DNA from: DASQMT01 sp963839615
GTDB lineage: Bacteria; Actinomycetota; Thermoleophilia; Solirubrobacterales; Solirubrobacteraceae
Length of the DNA stretch: 64,000 nucleotides
Direction: 5' to 3'
NCBI GenBank assembly: GCA_963839615.1
Contig: CAWIVY010000002.1
Coordinates: forward strand, 291,006 to 355,005
Shown here: in pieces, positions 34,312-43,282 of the stretch
Numbering within the stretch: the stretch's first letter is position 1
How the letters are laid out: the number at the start of each line of letters is the position of its first letter
Position numbers and translations under genes: made by a program
The notes under the pieces: model-generated
The model's database searches: none
The model's input: only the letters and a program-made list of their open reading frames with translations
What the model was told of the DNA's origin: nothing

Positions 34312-34437
34312 TGCAGGCACTTTGCATGCCGGAGGAGGGACTCGAACCCCCGACACGCGGATTATGATTCTGGACTGATTTGGCTCTAGTTGGCGGGAAC
34401 GGGCGGTTTGGGGACACAAAAGGGGACACAAATGTCA
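34312..34437. repeat. tRNA-3'-half composite repeat, copy D
   Basis: Shares TTTGCAGGC, the acceptor and T-arm segment and TTATGAT with copies B and C. It then diverges into a different flank containing GGGGACACAAAAGGGGACAC and AAATGTCA. The different flank suggests a separate integration event at the same kind of tRNA site. Confidence 0.65.
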
Positions 34438-34457
34438 GCGACTTGCCTGCTTCGGCC

Positions 34458-34544
34458 GCCGAGAGCGTGCTCGTAGAACGCGACGGCAGCTGGTCCGTCG
34501 CTGACCCACAGTTCGGGCTGGATCTCCGCTCGTGGATCGCTCAC
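34458..34544 (-). pseudogene. VOC (glyoxalase-like) protein, first 29 residues only
   Basis: From a GTG at 34544 the frame reads VSDPRAEIQPELWVSDGPAAVAFYEHALGG, the start of PhnB/VOC-type proteins. Homology ends where repeat D begins, so the gene was truncated there. Confidence 0.5.
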
Positions 34545-34787
34545 GCGTCGCCTCCCCGTCGGGGCACGTCCAGCGCGGGCGGGGTAGAATGATCCGAGGT
34601 GCGTCACGGGCCATGATGTGCCAAGGCAGCGGACAGCGTGCCCGTCGGCGGCCCACGGGCCGGGATCCCGCGCGCGCGGCCGCGGCAGACCCAAAGCTCG
34701 GGCCACGCCGCCCGGGCCGCGCCACGAAAAGATCGCCCAGGCGCGCGGGTCCGCAGGAAGAATTCTACCGCTGGGTTTCCGTCCGAT

Positions 34788-35068
34788 GAGCGCGGTACGT
34801 TTCAACGTTCCGATTGGACTGGGAAGTGGAGGACCGCGTGAGCGGGAGTCGCAAGAGCGCTGCGCCTACAGCGCGCAGCTCAAGAAGCTGCTGGCGGCGG
34901 GCAACGGCACCCGCACGTTCAGCGCGTCCACGCTCGCCGAGCGGTTCGACGTGCGCCCCAACGAGGCGCGCCGCACCACGATCAACAAGATCCACCAGAC
35001 GCTTCGCCAGGCGTGGGAGGCCCGGCGAGGTCGTCGCCTACGTCGACGACAAGGGCGCCGAGCTGTGA
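34788..35068 (+). CDS. Small helix-turn-helix-like protein, frame broken
   Basis: The coding sense runs QLKKLLAAGNGTRTFSASTLAERFDVRPNEARRTTINKIHQTLRQAWE in one frame. After a one-base slip near 35,020 it continues as RPGEVVAYVDDKGAEL to a stop at 35068. The ASTLAERFDV segment looks like a winged-helix recognition region. No named family. It is first of a run of broken genes (block II). The start is uncertain (ATG 34788 or GTG 34839). Confidence 0.45.
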
Positions 35069-35560
35069 CGAGCAGGAGTTCTGCGTCGACGGTCCGCGGC
35101 GGTCCAGCACCCGCAGATCTTCGGGCTGCCCGCGGAGCCTCGCCGGCAAAGGGGCTACGCGCCGATCGGCTACCAGGACCACCTCCAGGCTCAGCACGCG
35201 CGCGCGACCGAACCCGACGCCGAGCTGGGTCGGGCTCCCGCGGACGAGACCGACGGGGCGGCCTCGGGCGCTTCGGCGAACCGGCGCCTGGAATACTGCG
35301 CCGACGCCGACGAGGCGGCGATAGCCGCGGACGAGGACACCGACGAGCCCGTCGAGCCCGAAGCGGACGAGTTCACCGTGAAGGACTGCCTGGCGCAGAT
35401 CGAGGCGTACCGGGTCGACGAGCCCGCCCCGGAGTGGCTGCCCGAATGGCTGCTGGTGCATCTGGTCACGTTGCCCAACGTGGTCAGAACGCTTCGCCGC
35501 GGTCTGGACCGTGTGAAGGGCGATGAAGCTGCAGCTCATCGCCACCGGCCTGCGACGCAG
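35069..35560 (+). CDS. Acidic hypothetical protein, start unclear
   Basis: One frame shows sensible coding from about 35,110 (QHPQIFGLPAEPRRQRGY) through a Glu/Asp-rich stretch (DADEAAIAADEDTDEPVEP) to FTVKDCLAQIEAYRVDEPAP and EWLPEWLLVHLVTLPNVV, then fades after GLDRVKG near 35,520. No family was recognised. It is in the same frame as the end of the preceding gene, so both may be one protein interrupted by an error at 35,066. Confidence 0.4.
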
Positions 35561-36487
35561 GGGCGAGGTCGACCCGGTGACGGCAGGTAAGCTGGCCGCC
35601 CGCTGCCGGAGGTCCGCCGACTGGTGGGGGCGCGCGTTCTACGAGGCGGTCGACCAGTACGTCAGTGGGGCGAGGCGATCGCCAGCGATGATCTGCCCGA
35701 TCTGCGCCGGGCGCCGGACGCGTTCTGGCTCAAGCACCAGGAGCATCCCACCCGGAAGCGATGGTGCTGTGGGGCTATGCGGCTGGACGCCGACGGCGAG
35801 TTGCTGCGCGCAGTCGCGCAGGAAGCGGTCGCGGCGCTCGACGAGGAAATGTCGAGCAGACCGTCACCGTCCAGGAGCAGCTCCGCGATCAGGTCGACGC
35901 GCTCAGTGCCGAGGTCGCCGAGCTCCGCCGTCAGCTCGACGACCAGGCCACCACGGTTCGCGCGCGCGAGCAGCGTGTCGGCGAGCTGACCGCAGAGGTC
36001 GAGACCCTGCGGGCGGCCCGAGCAGCGTCGCCGGCACCGCCGACGAGCAGCTCGCTAAGCGCAGCGGCAGGTCAGTGAGCAGCGCAACGAGCTCGCCGAT
36101 CTGCGCCAGCGGCTTGAGGCCACTCTGGAGCGCGCCGCCGCGGCCAACGAGGCGCAGGACCAGGCGGCCGCGCTAGAACGCGAACACGACGAACTGTTGG
36201 TCCGCGCGTCCGCCGGCGAACAGGAGCGGCGCCTGCGCGAGCGCGCCGAGACCCTGCTCCAGGAGCAGACCGCCGAGGTCCGCCGGCTCGAGCGGGAGCT
36301 GCGCGAGTCCGGCGGCGTCCAGGTTCCGGTGTCCGACGGCGCGGCGCTGATGCGAGCGCTTGCGCGCCCGGTGGGTGAGGCGGCCGAGCTCGCCGGTCGC
36401 CGCCTGGCGGGTGGCTCCCAGCGTCCCCACGATCCCAAGCTCTTGGAGTTCCAGGCATTGTCAGTCGGCGTGTCGCCGCCTCGTTGA
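35523..36487 (+). CDS. Long coiled-coil protein, frame broken
   Basis: Begins MKLQLIATGLRRRGEVDPVT. At least three frame changes (near 35,665, 35,850 and 36,040) are needed to follow the sense: FYEAVDQYV, then ASDDLPDLRRAPDAFWLKHQ and LDADGELLRAVAQEAVAALD, then EQLRDQVDALSAEVAELRRQ and NELADLRQRLEATLERAAAA. It ends in LLEFQALSVGVSPPR. The middle and C-terminal parts are heptad-rich coiled coil of about 180 residues. Its stop overlaps a TTG start of the nuclease gene (TTGA at 36484-36487). Function unknown. Confidence 0.5.
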
Positions 36488-38008
36488 GCCCGGCTGCCAC
36501 CGGGCCCGCTCCGACTCGCGCGCCCGCTGATGAGGCCGCTGCGGACGCGCCAGCCGAGCCCGCCGCAACCCGGCCTGTCACGGCGGCCGAGCCCGTCGCG
36601 GCGGCCGAGCCCGTCGCGGAGGCCAAGGTGACCCCGGTGCTGGCGCCGCGGCGTCGTGCGCGGCCTGCGACGCCGTTCACGGTCCGTCCGATCGGCGGCG
36701 CGAGCGAAGTCGGCGGCTCGGCGATCTGGTGCAAACGCGAACGGCGCAGCGTGCTGCTCGACGCAGGTCAGCGCGTCAAGGGCGAGTTCGGCGCGGAGTC
36801 CGTCAACCAGTTTCACTTCGGCGTGCCAGGCGTCGAAGGCCTCGATGCGATCTTGATCAGCCACGCGCACATCGACCACATCGGGTCGCTGCCGCTTATC
36901 CACACACCACTCCGAGCTGCGCGGCAGCGCCGTCCCGGTGGTGATGAGCGAGCCGACGAGGGTGCTCGGGGAGATCATGCTCAACGACTCAGCGAAGATC
37001 CAGCACGCCCGCGAGAGGACCTGTCGAGCCTGGCGGAGTCCGACTACGGCGGGGCGCGATGGAACCCGCCTACGACTTCCCCGATGTCACGGCCTGCCTG
37101 GACGCGGGGCACGTCTGCTGCTCGCCGAGCAGCACAAGCCGATCCCCGATCGAGGGCACGAGCCTGGTCGCGCGGTTTCTGCCGGTCAGCCACGTCCTCG
37201 GCACCTGCGCGATCCATCTGAAGGACACCGAGACCGGCGCGACCCTGCTGTACTCGGGCGACCTGGGTCCGATCAGCGACCCGCAGCTGACGCTGCCGGA
37301 CTTCGGCGGCACCGGCATGATCGAGGGCGCCGACGTCATCATCATGGAGAGCACCTACGGGCTGCTACGCGACGAGGAACGCGAGGGACGCCGGCGCGCA
37401 GCCACGGCCGCGAGCGTGCGACACGGATCCTCGCTGACATCGCCGCGAAAGACGATCGGTGACGGCGGCCACGTGCTGCTGCCCGCGTTCAGCCTCGGCC
37501 GCACGCAGGAGCTGGCGATGCTGATCGACCGCGAACGCGGCCAAGAGCATGCCCGACGGCAAGATCTACGTCGCCGGGATGGGCGAGAGATCACCCAGAA
37601 GTACGCCGATTTGACCGTCCGCGCGGCGGTGGCGCCGCCCCGGGGAGTTCCCCAGCTGACGTCGGTCCGGAAGCTGGCTCAGCGGCGGAAACACGTTCGA
37701 GGACGTCGTTGACGAGGTCCTCGAGAGCCCGCCGGCTACATCATCGCGAGCCCCGCGATGATCTCAGGCGGCTGGTCGCGCGCGTTCATGCACGCGATGC
37801 TCGACGACCCGCGGCACGCGATCGTGTTCACCGGCTACCTGCCTCCCACCGCAGGCGGATCCGCAACCTCGCGCGGCTGCACACGGGCTCGAAGTTCACG
37901 CTCAAGGACGACCGCCAGGTAGAGATCAAGTGCACATGGCGCCCCAAGGCGACGCTGTCGGCGCTCGAGCACAATCCGGCGCAATACCTGCCGCAGGTCG
38001 AAGGCTAG
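36484..38008 (+). CDS. Beta-CASP metallo-beta-lactamase nuclease (RNase J/CPSF-like), frame broken
   Basis: After an Ala/Pro/Glu-rich leader of about 55 residues comes a beta-lactamase-fold nuclease: GGASEVGGSAIWC, the metal motif ISHAHIDHIGSLP near 36,860, LLYSGDLGP near 37,255, MESTYG near 37,347 and the beta-CASP motif LPAFSLGRTQEL near 37,480. The late IIASPAMISGGWSRAFMHAM and IVFTGYLPPT also fit. These enzymes cut RNA. At least five frameshifts break the gene (for example near 36,905, 37,025, 37,105, 37,540 and 37,855). It ends at a TAG immediately before the block III junction, so its true 3' end is uncertain. Confidence 0.6.
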
Positions 38009-38015
38009 GCGCTCG
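38000..38015. other. Junction between unrelated genomes (block II/III)
   Basis: Upstream sequence is the end of an actinobacterial nuclease gene. From 38,009 the translation ALGGEVIKDPTSNQPMKDIL is the interior of an alphaproteobacterial class I fumarate hydratase with no start. Composition and gene content change here. Confidence 0.75.
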
Positions 38016-38592
38016 GCGGTGAAGTAATCAAAGATCCGACCTCCAATCAGCCGATGAAGGACATCCTGGCGACTGCTCGCGAAACACCCGATCAGAGACG
38101 CGGCTGTCGCTCACGGGCACCAATGATCGTCGCGCGGATTCGGCGCATGCCAAATTGCGCGAGCGGCTGGACAAAGAGGCGAGCCGCTGCCGGACTACTT
38201 CAAGAACCACCCGATCTATTACGCGGGCCCCGCGAAAACGCCGGAAGGTTACGCTTCCGGCGCGTTCGGTCCGACCACGGCGGGGCGCATGGATTCCCTT
38301 TGTCGATTCAGTTCCAGGCGGCTGGCGGCTCGAATGGTGATGCTCGCCAAGGGCAACCGCGCGGTCGCGGTGCGCGAGGCCTGCAAGAAGCACGGCGGCT
38401 TCTATCTCGGCTTGATCGGCGGGTGCGGCGGCCAACCTCGCCGAACACTGCATCAAGAAGGTCGAGGTCGTGGATAAGATCCCGAGTTGGGCATGGAAGC
38501 GATCTGGCGCATCGAGGTGGTGGATTTCCCGGCCTTCATCATCTATCGACGACAAGGGCAACGACTTCTTCAAGGAATTGAACCTGGGGTAG
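38009..38592 (+). CDS. Class I fumarate hydratase, C-terminal fragment (frame broken)
   Basis: Only the last roughly 195 residues of this 4Fe-4S TCA-cycle enzyme are present. The sense is followed through several frames: ALGGEVIKDPTSNQPMKDIL, PDYFKNHPIYYAGPAKTPEGY, MVMLAKGNRAVAVREACKKH and GGFYLGLIGG, ELGMEAIWRIEVVDFPAFII, ending NDFFKELNLG. The gene is cut at its 5' side by the 38,008 junction. It closely resembles Bradyrhizobium proteins as I remember them. Confidence 0.75.
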
Positions 38593-38749
38593 CGCCCGAG
38601 CAGGCCGAGCGATAGCGAGGCCGTTAGCGAACGGCGCAATAGCGGAAATCGGCGTGCGTCGCCGGACGCAGACCGGGGTATCGCCGGGAGAACCACGAGA
38701 GCAGGCAATCTCATCCTTTGATGCGCGGCGGCTCGCCCCGTTCCTCTGG

Positions 38750-39242
38750 ATGAGGAAGGGGGGCATCACAATCCGGGTCGAGTGGTTCGACGATCTGAAG
38801 ATCGGCATGCGCTTCAAGAGCGAGAGCAAAACCGTCTCCAAAAGAAGAGGATCTTTTGCGTTTTGCCGGTCGAATTTCGATCTGATCAGACGTTTCGACC
38901 TGGACGATGAGGCGGCCAAGCACACCATTCTGCAGGTGGTCTTGCCGCTTCCGGCTGGCACACGGCGGCGATATCCGATGCGGTTGGCGCTCTTTCTGCC
39001 AAGTCCTTTTGGCCCGCATCCGCTGTTCGGCGCTGGCGTCGATGAGTTGCGCTGGATGGTTCCGGCGCGGCCGGGCGATACCCTCCATCTCGAAGGCGAG
39101 GTGGTGGAATCTGATCCCCTCGAAGACCAAGCACGCAGGGGCGTCGCCCGCGTCAGTAACTGGACCGCCTACAACCAGAACGGCGAGGCGGGTTCGGTGC
39201 TCCTTCAATCCGATCGCGATTGTGCCGCGCCGGCCGGCGTAA
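38750..39242 (+). CDS. MaoC-family dehydratase, frame broken
   Basis: The hot-dog fold enoyl-CoA hydratase family is recognised from VEWFDDLKIGMRFKSESKTV, EAAKHTILQ, PFGPHPLFGAGVDELRWMVP and RPGDTLHLEGEVVE, then NWTAYNQNGEA and the ending FNPIAIVPRRPA in another frame. At least two indels separate these pieces. Probable role in acyl-CoA hydration; substrate unknown. It is convergent with the MFS transporter gene, with stops 2 nt apart. Confidence 0.7.
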
Positions 39243-39244
39243 GC

Positions 39245-40502
39245 TCAGGCGCTTTCGGCTTGCACAACCGGCCTCGCATGCGGTCTGAACAGCCGCCCTT
39301 TTTCTACGACCAGCACGACCGCCAAGGACGCCAGCGTGCAAAGGAAAAAACCGGTCGCAAATGGCAAAAGCGTACCGTCATAGGCTTGGCCGATCGTTGC
39401 GCCGATGCCGATGCCCAACAGCGTCGTGATCGATCCATAGAGCGACGAGGCGGTACCGGCGATGTGCCCCTGCGGCTCCATCGCAAGCGACGTGAAATTG
39501 GCGAACGTCAGTCCGAACGCGAACATCATCAACGCTGACAGCACCAAGAACAAAGGCAGCGGCAGCATTTGCAGTCTGGCCGCCAGCAGCATGATGCGGC
39601 AACCGCGACAGTCACCAGCGCACCATGCGAGATTACGCGCATTCCAATTCGGCCGACGAAAAGGGCGTTGAGAAAGCCAGCGATGGCAATGCCGATTGCG
39701 ACGGCCGCGAACGCCAGCGGAAAATAGTGCCCGAGCCCGTAAATCTCTGTGAATACCTGTTGCGCCGCGAATACGAAGGCGACAGTGAAGCCCTGCACGC
39801 CACCGGCTGCCAGGGCATAACCCAGGGTTTGCCGATCGGTGATGGTCTGGCGAAGGTGCCGAGCACGTCGAAAAAGCAAGCGACTTGCGCTCGTCTTCCG
39901 GCAAGGTTTCCGGCAGCCGCGCCGCGCTCCAGATCAGCGCCAGCACGCCATAGAACATCAAGACGATGAAGATGCCACGCCACTGCGTCAACAACATCAC
40001 CGCTTGACCCAACGACGGCGCGATGACCGGCACCGCGATAAAGATCATCATCGCCAGTGACACGACGCTTGCCATCCGGCGACCGACGTAGCAGTCGCGG
40101 ACGATCGAAGTTGCAATCACGCGGGTTGCGGAAGTGCCCAGGCCTTGCAGCACGCGCGCCAGCAACAACGTCCGACCATGATGCGATGACCGCAAGAAGG
40201 CTGGCGATGCAATACAACGCCATGCCATCGATCAGGACCTGGACGCCGGCCGAAACGGTCCGAAAGCGGGCCCATGATGAACTGGCGAATTCCGAAGCCG
40301 ACCAGGAACGCCGACAACACTTCCTGCGGTTTGTTGGCGGCGGTGATGTGGAATGCCGATGCGATGTCCGGCAGCGCCGGTAGCATCATGTCCATCGCCA
40401 ACGGATTTAGCGCCATGATCGAAGCGATCACCAAGACGAACTCCGGAAGCCCATCGGCTGATGCCGTGACGACACCAAAGCATCAGCATTTACATTGGCC
40501 AC
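39245..40502 (-). CDS. Bcr/CflA-family MFS drug-efflux transporter, frame broken
   Basis: About 12 hydrophobic segments over about 410 residues. The sense runs VIASIMALNPLAMDMMLPAL, GPLSDRFGRRP (MFS motif A), RVLQGLGTSATRVIATSIVRD, QWRGIFIVLMFYG, then other frames for ALAAGGVQGFTVAFVFAAQQ, ending in GHIAGTASSLYGSITTLLG. Breaks lie near 40,430, 40,230, 39,890 and 39,600. It is predicted to export drugs or small molecules by proton antiport. The start is taken as a GTG at 40502 (VANVNADALV). Confidence 0.75.
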
Positions 40503-40737
40503 GCGGCGCACCTCACTGGTCGGCAGAGAAGTATGGGATATGGTGCGATGCACTACCCATTTGCAACGGCTGATGCGCTGCTCTCGCCCCGCTGACCGCG
40601 AAGGTCACGTGCGGTTGCAATCGACGATGTCCGTCAAGCGCGATGAACGGCCGCGCGAGCGTCAAAGCGATTCAGTCGACGGATGGAACAACGGTGATGG
40701 ACCGGCATTACCGGGCACCCTCTCGGAGACAAACGTC

Positions 40738-41025
40738 ATGCACCTGTCCAATCAGTCCCTCCCACTACTCCGTTGTGGGAATCGTCGCCGGATGGTTGCG
40801 GGCAGGGTGATGGAGGGGGAGGTTTTGGACTGGCGGGTGATTTGATTGTCGGTTTGATCGGCGCCTGTCATTCTGGCGATTGGCTCTTGCCGCGACTTGG
40901 CATCCACTTGGGCGTCGGGATTGTTGCCCTGATCATAAACGCCTTTATCGGCGCCGTTGTCCTATACTGTTGCTCCGGTTGCTCGGCGGCGGCTACGGAC
41001 GCGGCTGGGGCAGGCGGCGGATATA
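40738..41025 (+). CDS. GlsB/YeaQ/YmgE-family stress membrane protein, frame broken
   Basis: Small three-helix membrane protein of the transglycosylase-associated (TAG) family: AGRVMEG, GGFGLAGDLIVGLIGA, DWLLPRLGIHLGVGIVALII and NAFIGAVVL, ending GRGWGRRRI. Two or three indels break it. Members are small general-stress membrane proteins of unknown mechanism. Confidence 0.65.
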
Positions 41026-41140
41026 ATCCAGCCGGCCCAGCGTTGCGTCGGAGTCACAGTCGGTCGCCTTTTTGTTGGCCGAACGGCTGCCCTTTTTCCG
41101 TGCCGATGCTAGGCTCTCCTGCGAATCAGGGATCCCGATC

Positions 41141-41426
41141 ATGAGTGCAGACAGCGATAGTCGGATCGCGTGGCATAGGGTTCAGCTCAAGAAGAACCGC
41201 GAGGCGCTGAAGGCCTTGGAAACCGCCCGGTTCACGACGGGGGAGATCGCCGGGCGCCGGCACGCCGCGCAATCCCTTGAGGACCTCAAGCGCAAGATCG
41301 CGGAGTCCCGAGCGTTGCATTGCCGTGCATGAGCGGGAAAGCAGGCGGCCACGCGCGACAGACTTTGGCAGCCTTACCGGCGTGAACTGGAGCACCTGGA
41401 ACACGCGTGCAGGCGGCGATCGCTGA
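41141..41426 (+). CDS. Small hypothetical protein, one frameshift
   Basis: MSADSDSRIAWHRVQLKKNR, then EALKALETARFTTGEI is helical and charged. After a slip near 41,315 it continues as IAVHERESRRPRATDFGSL to a stop at 41426. Length about 95. Similar short helical proteins occur in Bradyrhizobium; function unknown. Confidence 0.5.
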
Positions 41427-41512
41427 TCCCGTGTTTGGATACCCGCGCCGAGCTGCGCCCGCACGGCCATGCTGCTTGGCCCGGGCAAACAGCTAATCGC
41501 TTTCGGCTCGCG

Positions 41513-41735
41513 TCAGATCTTCGCTCGCGAGGCGGCTCTCACATCCGAAGGTGAGGCTCCGTACTTTGTTCGAAAAGTGCGGCCGAAGTAGGAGAGATCT
41601 TTAAATCCCGCACTGTAGGCTATCTCGGTGATCTGGAGCGCGCCCGCAGTGCTGATCGCTGATCATCCCGTAGGCCTTGGCCAGCCGCTGATCGAGCCGC
41701 TAACTGCAGCAGGGAACCCATAAGCAGGTTCCCAG
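41513..41735 (-). pseudogene. AraC-family regulator, C-terminal remnant
   Basis: The second helix-turn-helix of an AraC protein is readable: ITEIAYSAGFKDLSYFGRTF, then RTKYGASPSDVRAASRAKI and stop. A fragment RLAKAYGMI lies just upstream in another frame. The rest of the gene is missing. Confidence 0.6.
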
Positions 41736-41765
41736 CCAAACCGCGGATTTTGCCTTATCGCAAAG

Positions 41766-42146
41766 CTAGCCGGCGCGCTCGACAAGATGCGCGCGCGAGG
41801 GTGCAGGGTCAAACCGGTCGGCGAAATATTGCGTTTCGTTCGCGACCAGTCCCTCGCGGAATTCCATGATGCTCACAGCATAAGATGGCACGCCATCATA
41901 GGTCAGCACGAATTCGGTGACCCAGAGATCGCCGCTGCCGACAATTCGCCGGACCGAAAAACGCTTCTTGTTCGGCTGGACCAACCGGCTCTCCTGAATG
42001 TTGCGCCTGCCGCTGATCCGTTCGCCCGATTGCGGATAGTCAAGCACGGCATCTTCGTGATAGATTTCGTGTTCGACGTCGAAATCGCTTGCGTCCGAAG
42101 CATCCCAATGGCGTTTCAGCGCCGCCCGCACGGTTCGATCGTCCAT
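41766..42146 (-). CDS. SnoaL-like (NTF2 fold) protein
   Basis: About 126 residues from the ATG at 42146 (MDDRTVRAALKRHWDASDAS); a GTG/ATG further upstream is possible. The pattern of an NTF2-like barrel is clear: EIYHEDAVLDYPQSGERISG, then WVTEFVLTYDG and MEFREGLVANETQYFADRF. The frame is intact, unusual for this block. It binds a small ligand or acts as an isomerase/cyclase; the specific role is not visible. Confidence 0.75.
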   Translation of the reverse strand: MDDRTVRAALKRHWDASDASDFDVEHEIYHEDAVLDYPQSGERISGRRNIQESRLVQPNKKRFSVRRIVGSGDLWVTEFVLTYDGVPSYAVSIMEFREGLVANETQYFADRFDPAPSRAHLVERAG

Positions 42147-42315
42147 CCCGATCTCCCACCGGTAAATCCTCAAGGTCAGTTAGCCCATTGCGGTGCGGCA
42201 ATTACAAGGTCATCCATCTCCCAATGGCGGGCCGGTGTTCCGTTTGACGGCTTGAAAAATAACTCAATATCGCGTCCGATTGCCCCGACGGCCAAATCGG
42301 CGATGGAGAACTCCT

Positions 42316-43233
42316 TTGCGTAAAGATGTATTCGCGGCGCTGACCCTGGCAGCGCTCGTTTCGGCCAGCGCGGTCGCGAGGGCGGAGGAACTCACAGGCA
42401 CGCTCGCGAAGGTGAAGGAGCTCGGATACATCACCATCGGGCACCGCGAGGCGTCGGTGCCGTTCTCCTATCTCGACGACAAGCAACAGCCGGTCGGATT
42501 TGCGATGGACATCTGCGCCAAGATCGTCGACGCGGTGAAGCGCGAATTGAAGCTGGACAAGCTCGAGGTGCGGTATCAGCTGGTGACGTCTGCGATCGCG
42601 GATTCCGCTGATGGCCAACGGCACTATCGACCTCGAATGCGGCAACACCACCAACAATGCCGAGCGGCAACAGCAGGTCTGGTACACCAATACGCATTTT
42701 CTGACCGCGAGCCGTTTCGTCTCGCAAGGTCGAATTCGAAGATCGATTCGATCGCCGACCTCAAGGGCAAGACCATCGTCTCGCCGTCCGGCTCGACCAA
42801 CATCAAGCAGGCGCTCGAATTCAATAGCCAGGTTGAACCTGGGAATGACGGTCGTCCCGGCTCAGGATCAGGGCGAAGCGTTCCTGATGGTCGAGACGGG
42901 CAGGGCGGTGGCCTTTGTCCAGGACGATATCGTGCTCGCCGGCCTGATCGCAATTTCAAAGGACCCCAAGGCCTACATGATTTCGGAAGACGCCTTCTCC
43001 AAACCGGAGCCGTATGGGATCATGCTGCGCAAGGACGACGTGGCGTTCAAGGCGCTTGCAGATGCTGTGACTTCCGCAGCCTCTACAAGAGCCCCGAGAT
43101 GGCGGCGCTCTACGCCAAATGGTTCACCCAGCCGATCCCGCCGAAGGGCGTCAATCTGAATATTCCGATGAGCCCGGCGATGAAGCGGGCCTTCGAAAAG
43201 CCGACGGATTTACCGGATCCCGCGACGTACTGA
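42316..43233 (+). CDS. Amino-acid ABC transporter substrate-binding protein, frame broken
   Basis: Signal peptide (VFAALTLAALVSASAVARAEE), then a type II periplasmic binding protein of the glutamate/aspartate kind: ITIGHREASVPFSYLD, QQPVGFAMDICAKIVDAVKR, MANGTIDLECGNTTNNAERQ, IADLKGKTIVSPSGSTNIKQ, GEAFLMVETGRAVAFVQDDI and EPYGIMLRKDDVAFKALADA. At least four indels split the frame. It delivers an amino acid to an inner-membrane transporter; no permease gene is adjacent. Confidence 0.75.
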   Translation: MRKDVFAALTLAALVSASAVARAEELTGTLAKVKELGYITIGHREASVPFSYLDDKQQPVGFAMDICAKIVDAVKRELKLDKLEVRYQLVTSAIADSADGQRHYRPRMRQHHQQCRAATAGLVHQYAFSDREPFRLARSNSKIDSIADLKGKTIVSPSGSTNIKQALEFNSQVEPGNDGRPGSGSGRSVPDGRDGQGGGLCPGRYRARRPDRNFKGPQGLHDFGRRLLQTGAVWDHAAQGRRGVQGACRCCDFRSLYKSPEMAALYAKWFTQPIPPKGVNLNIPMSPAMKRAFEKPTDLPDPATY

Positions 43234-43282
43234 TCGGCGACTGTTCAAGCAGCCCGGCCACGCGGACGGAGGCGAGGGGACC

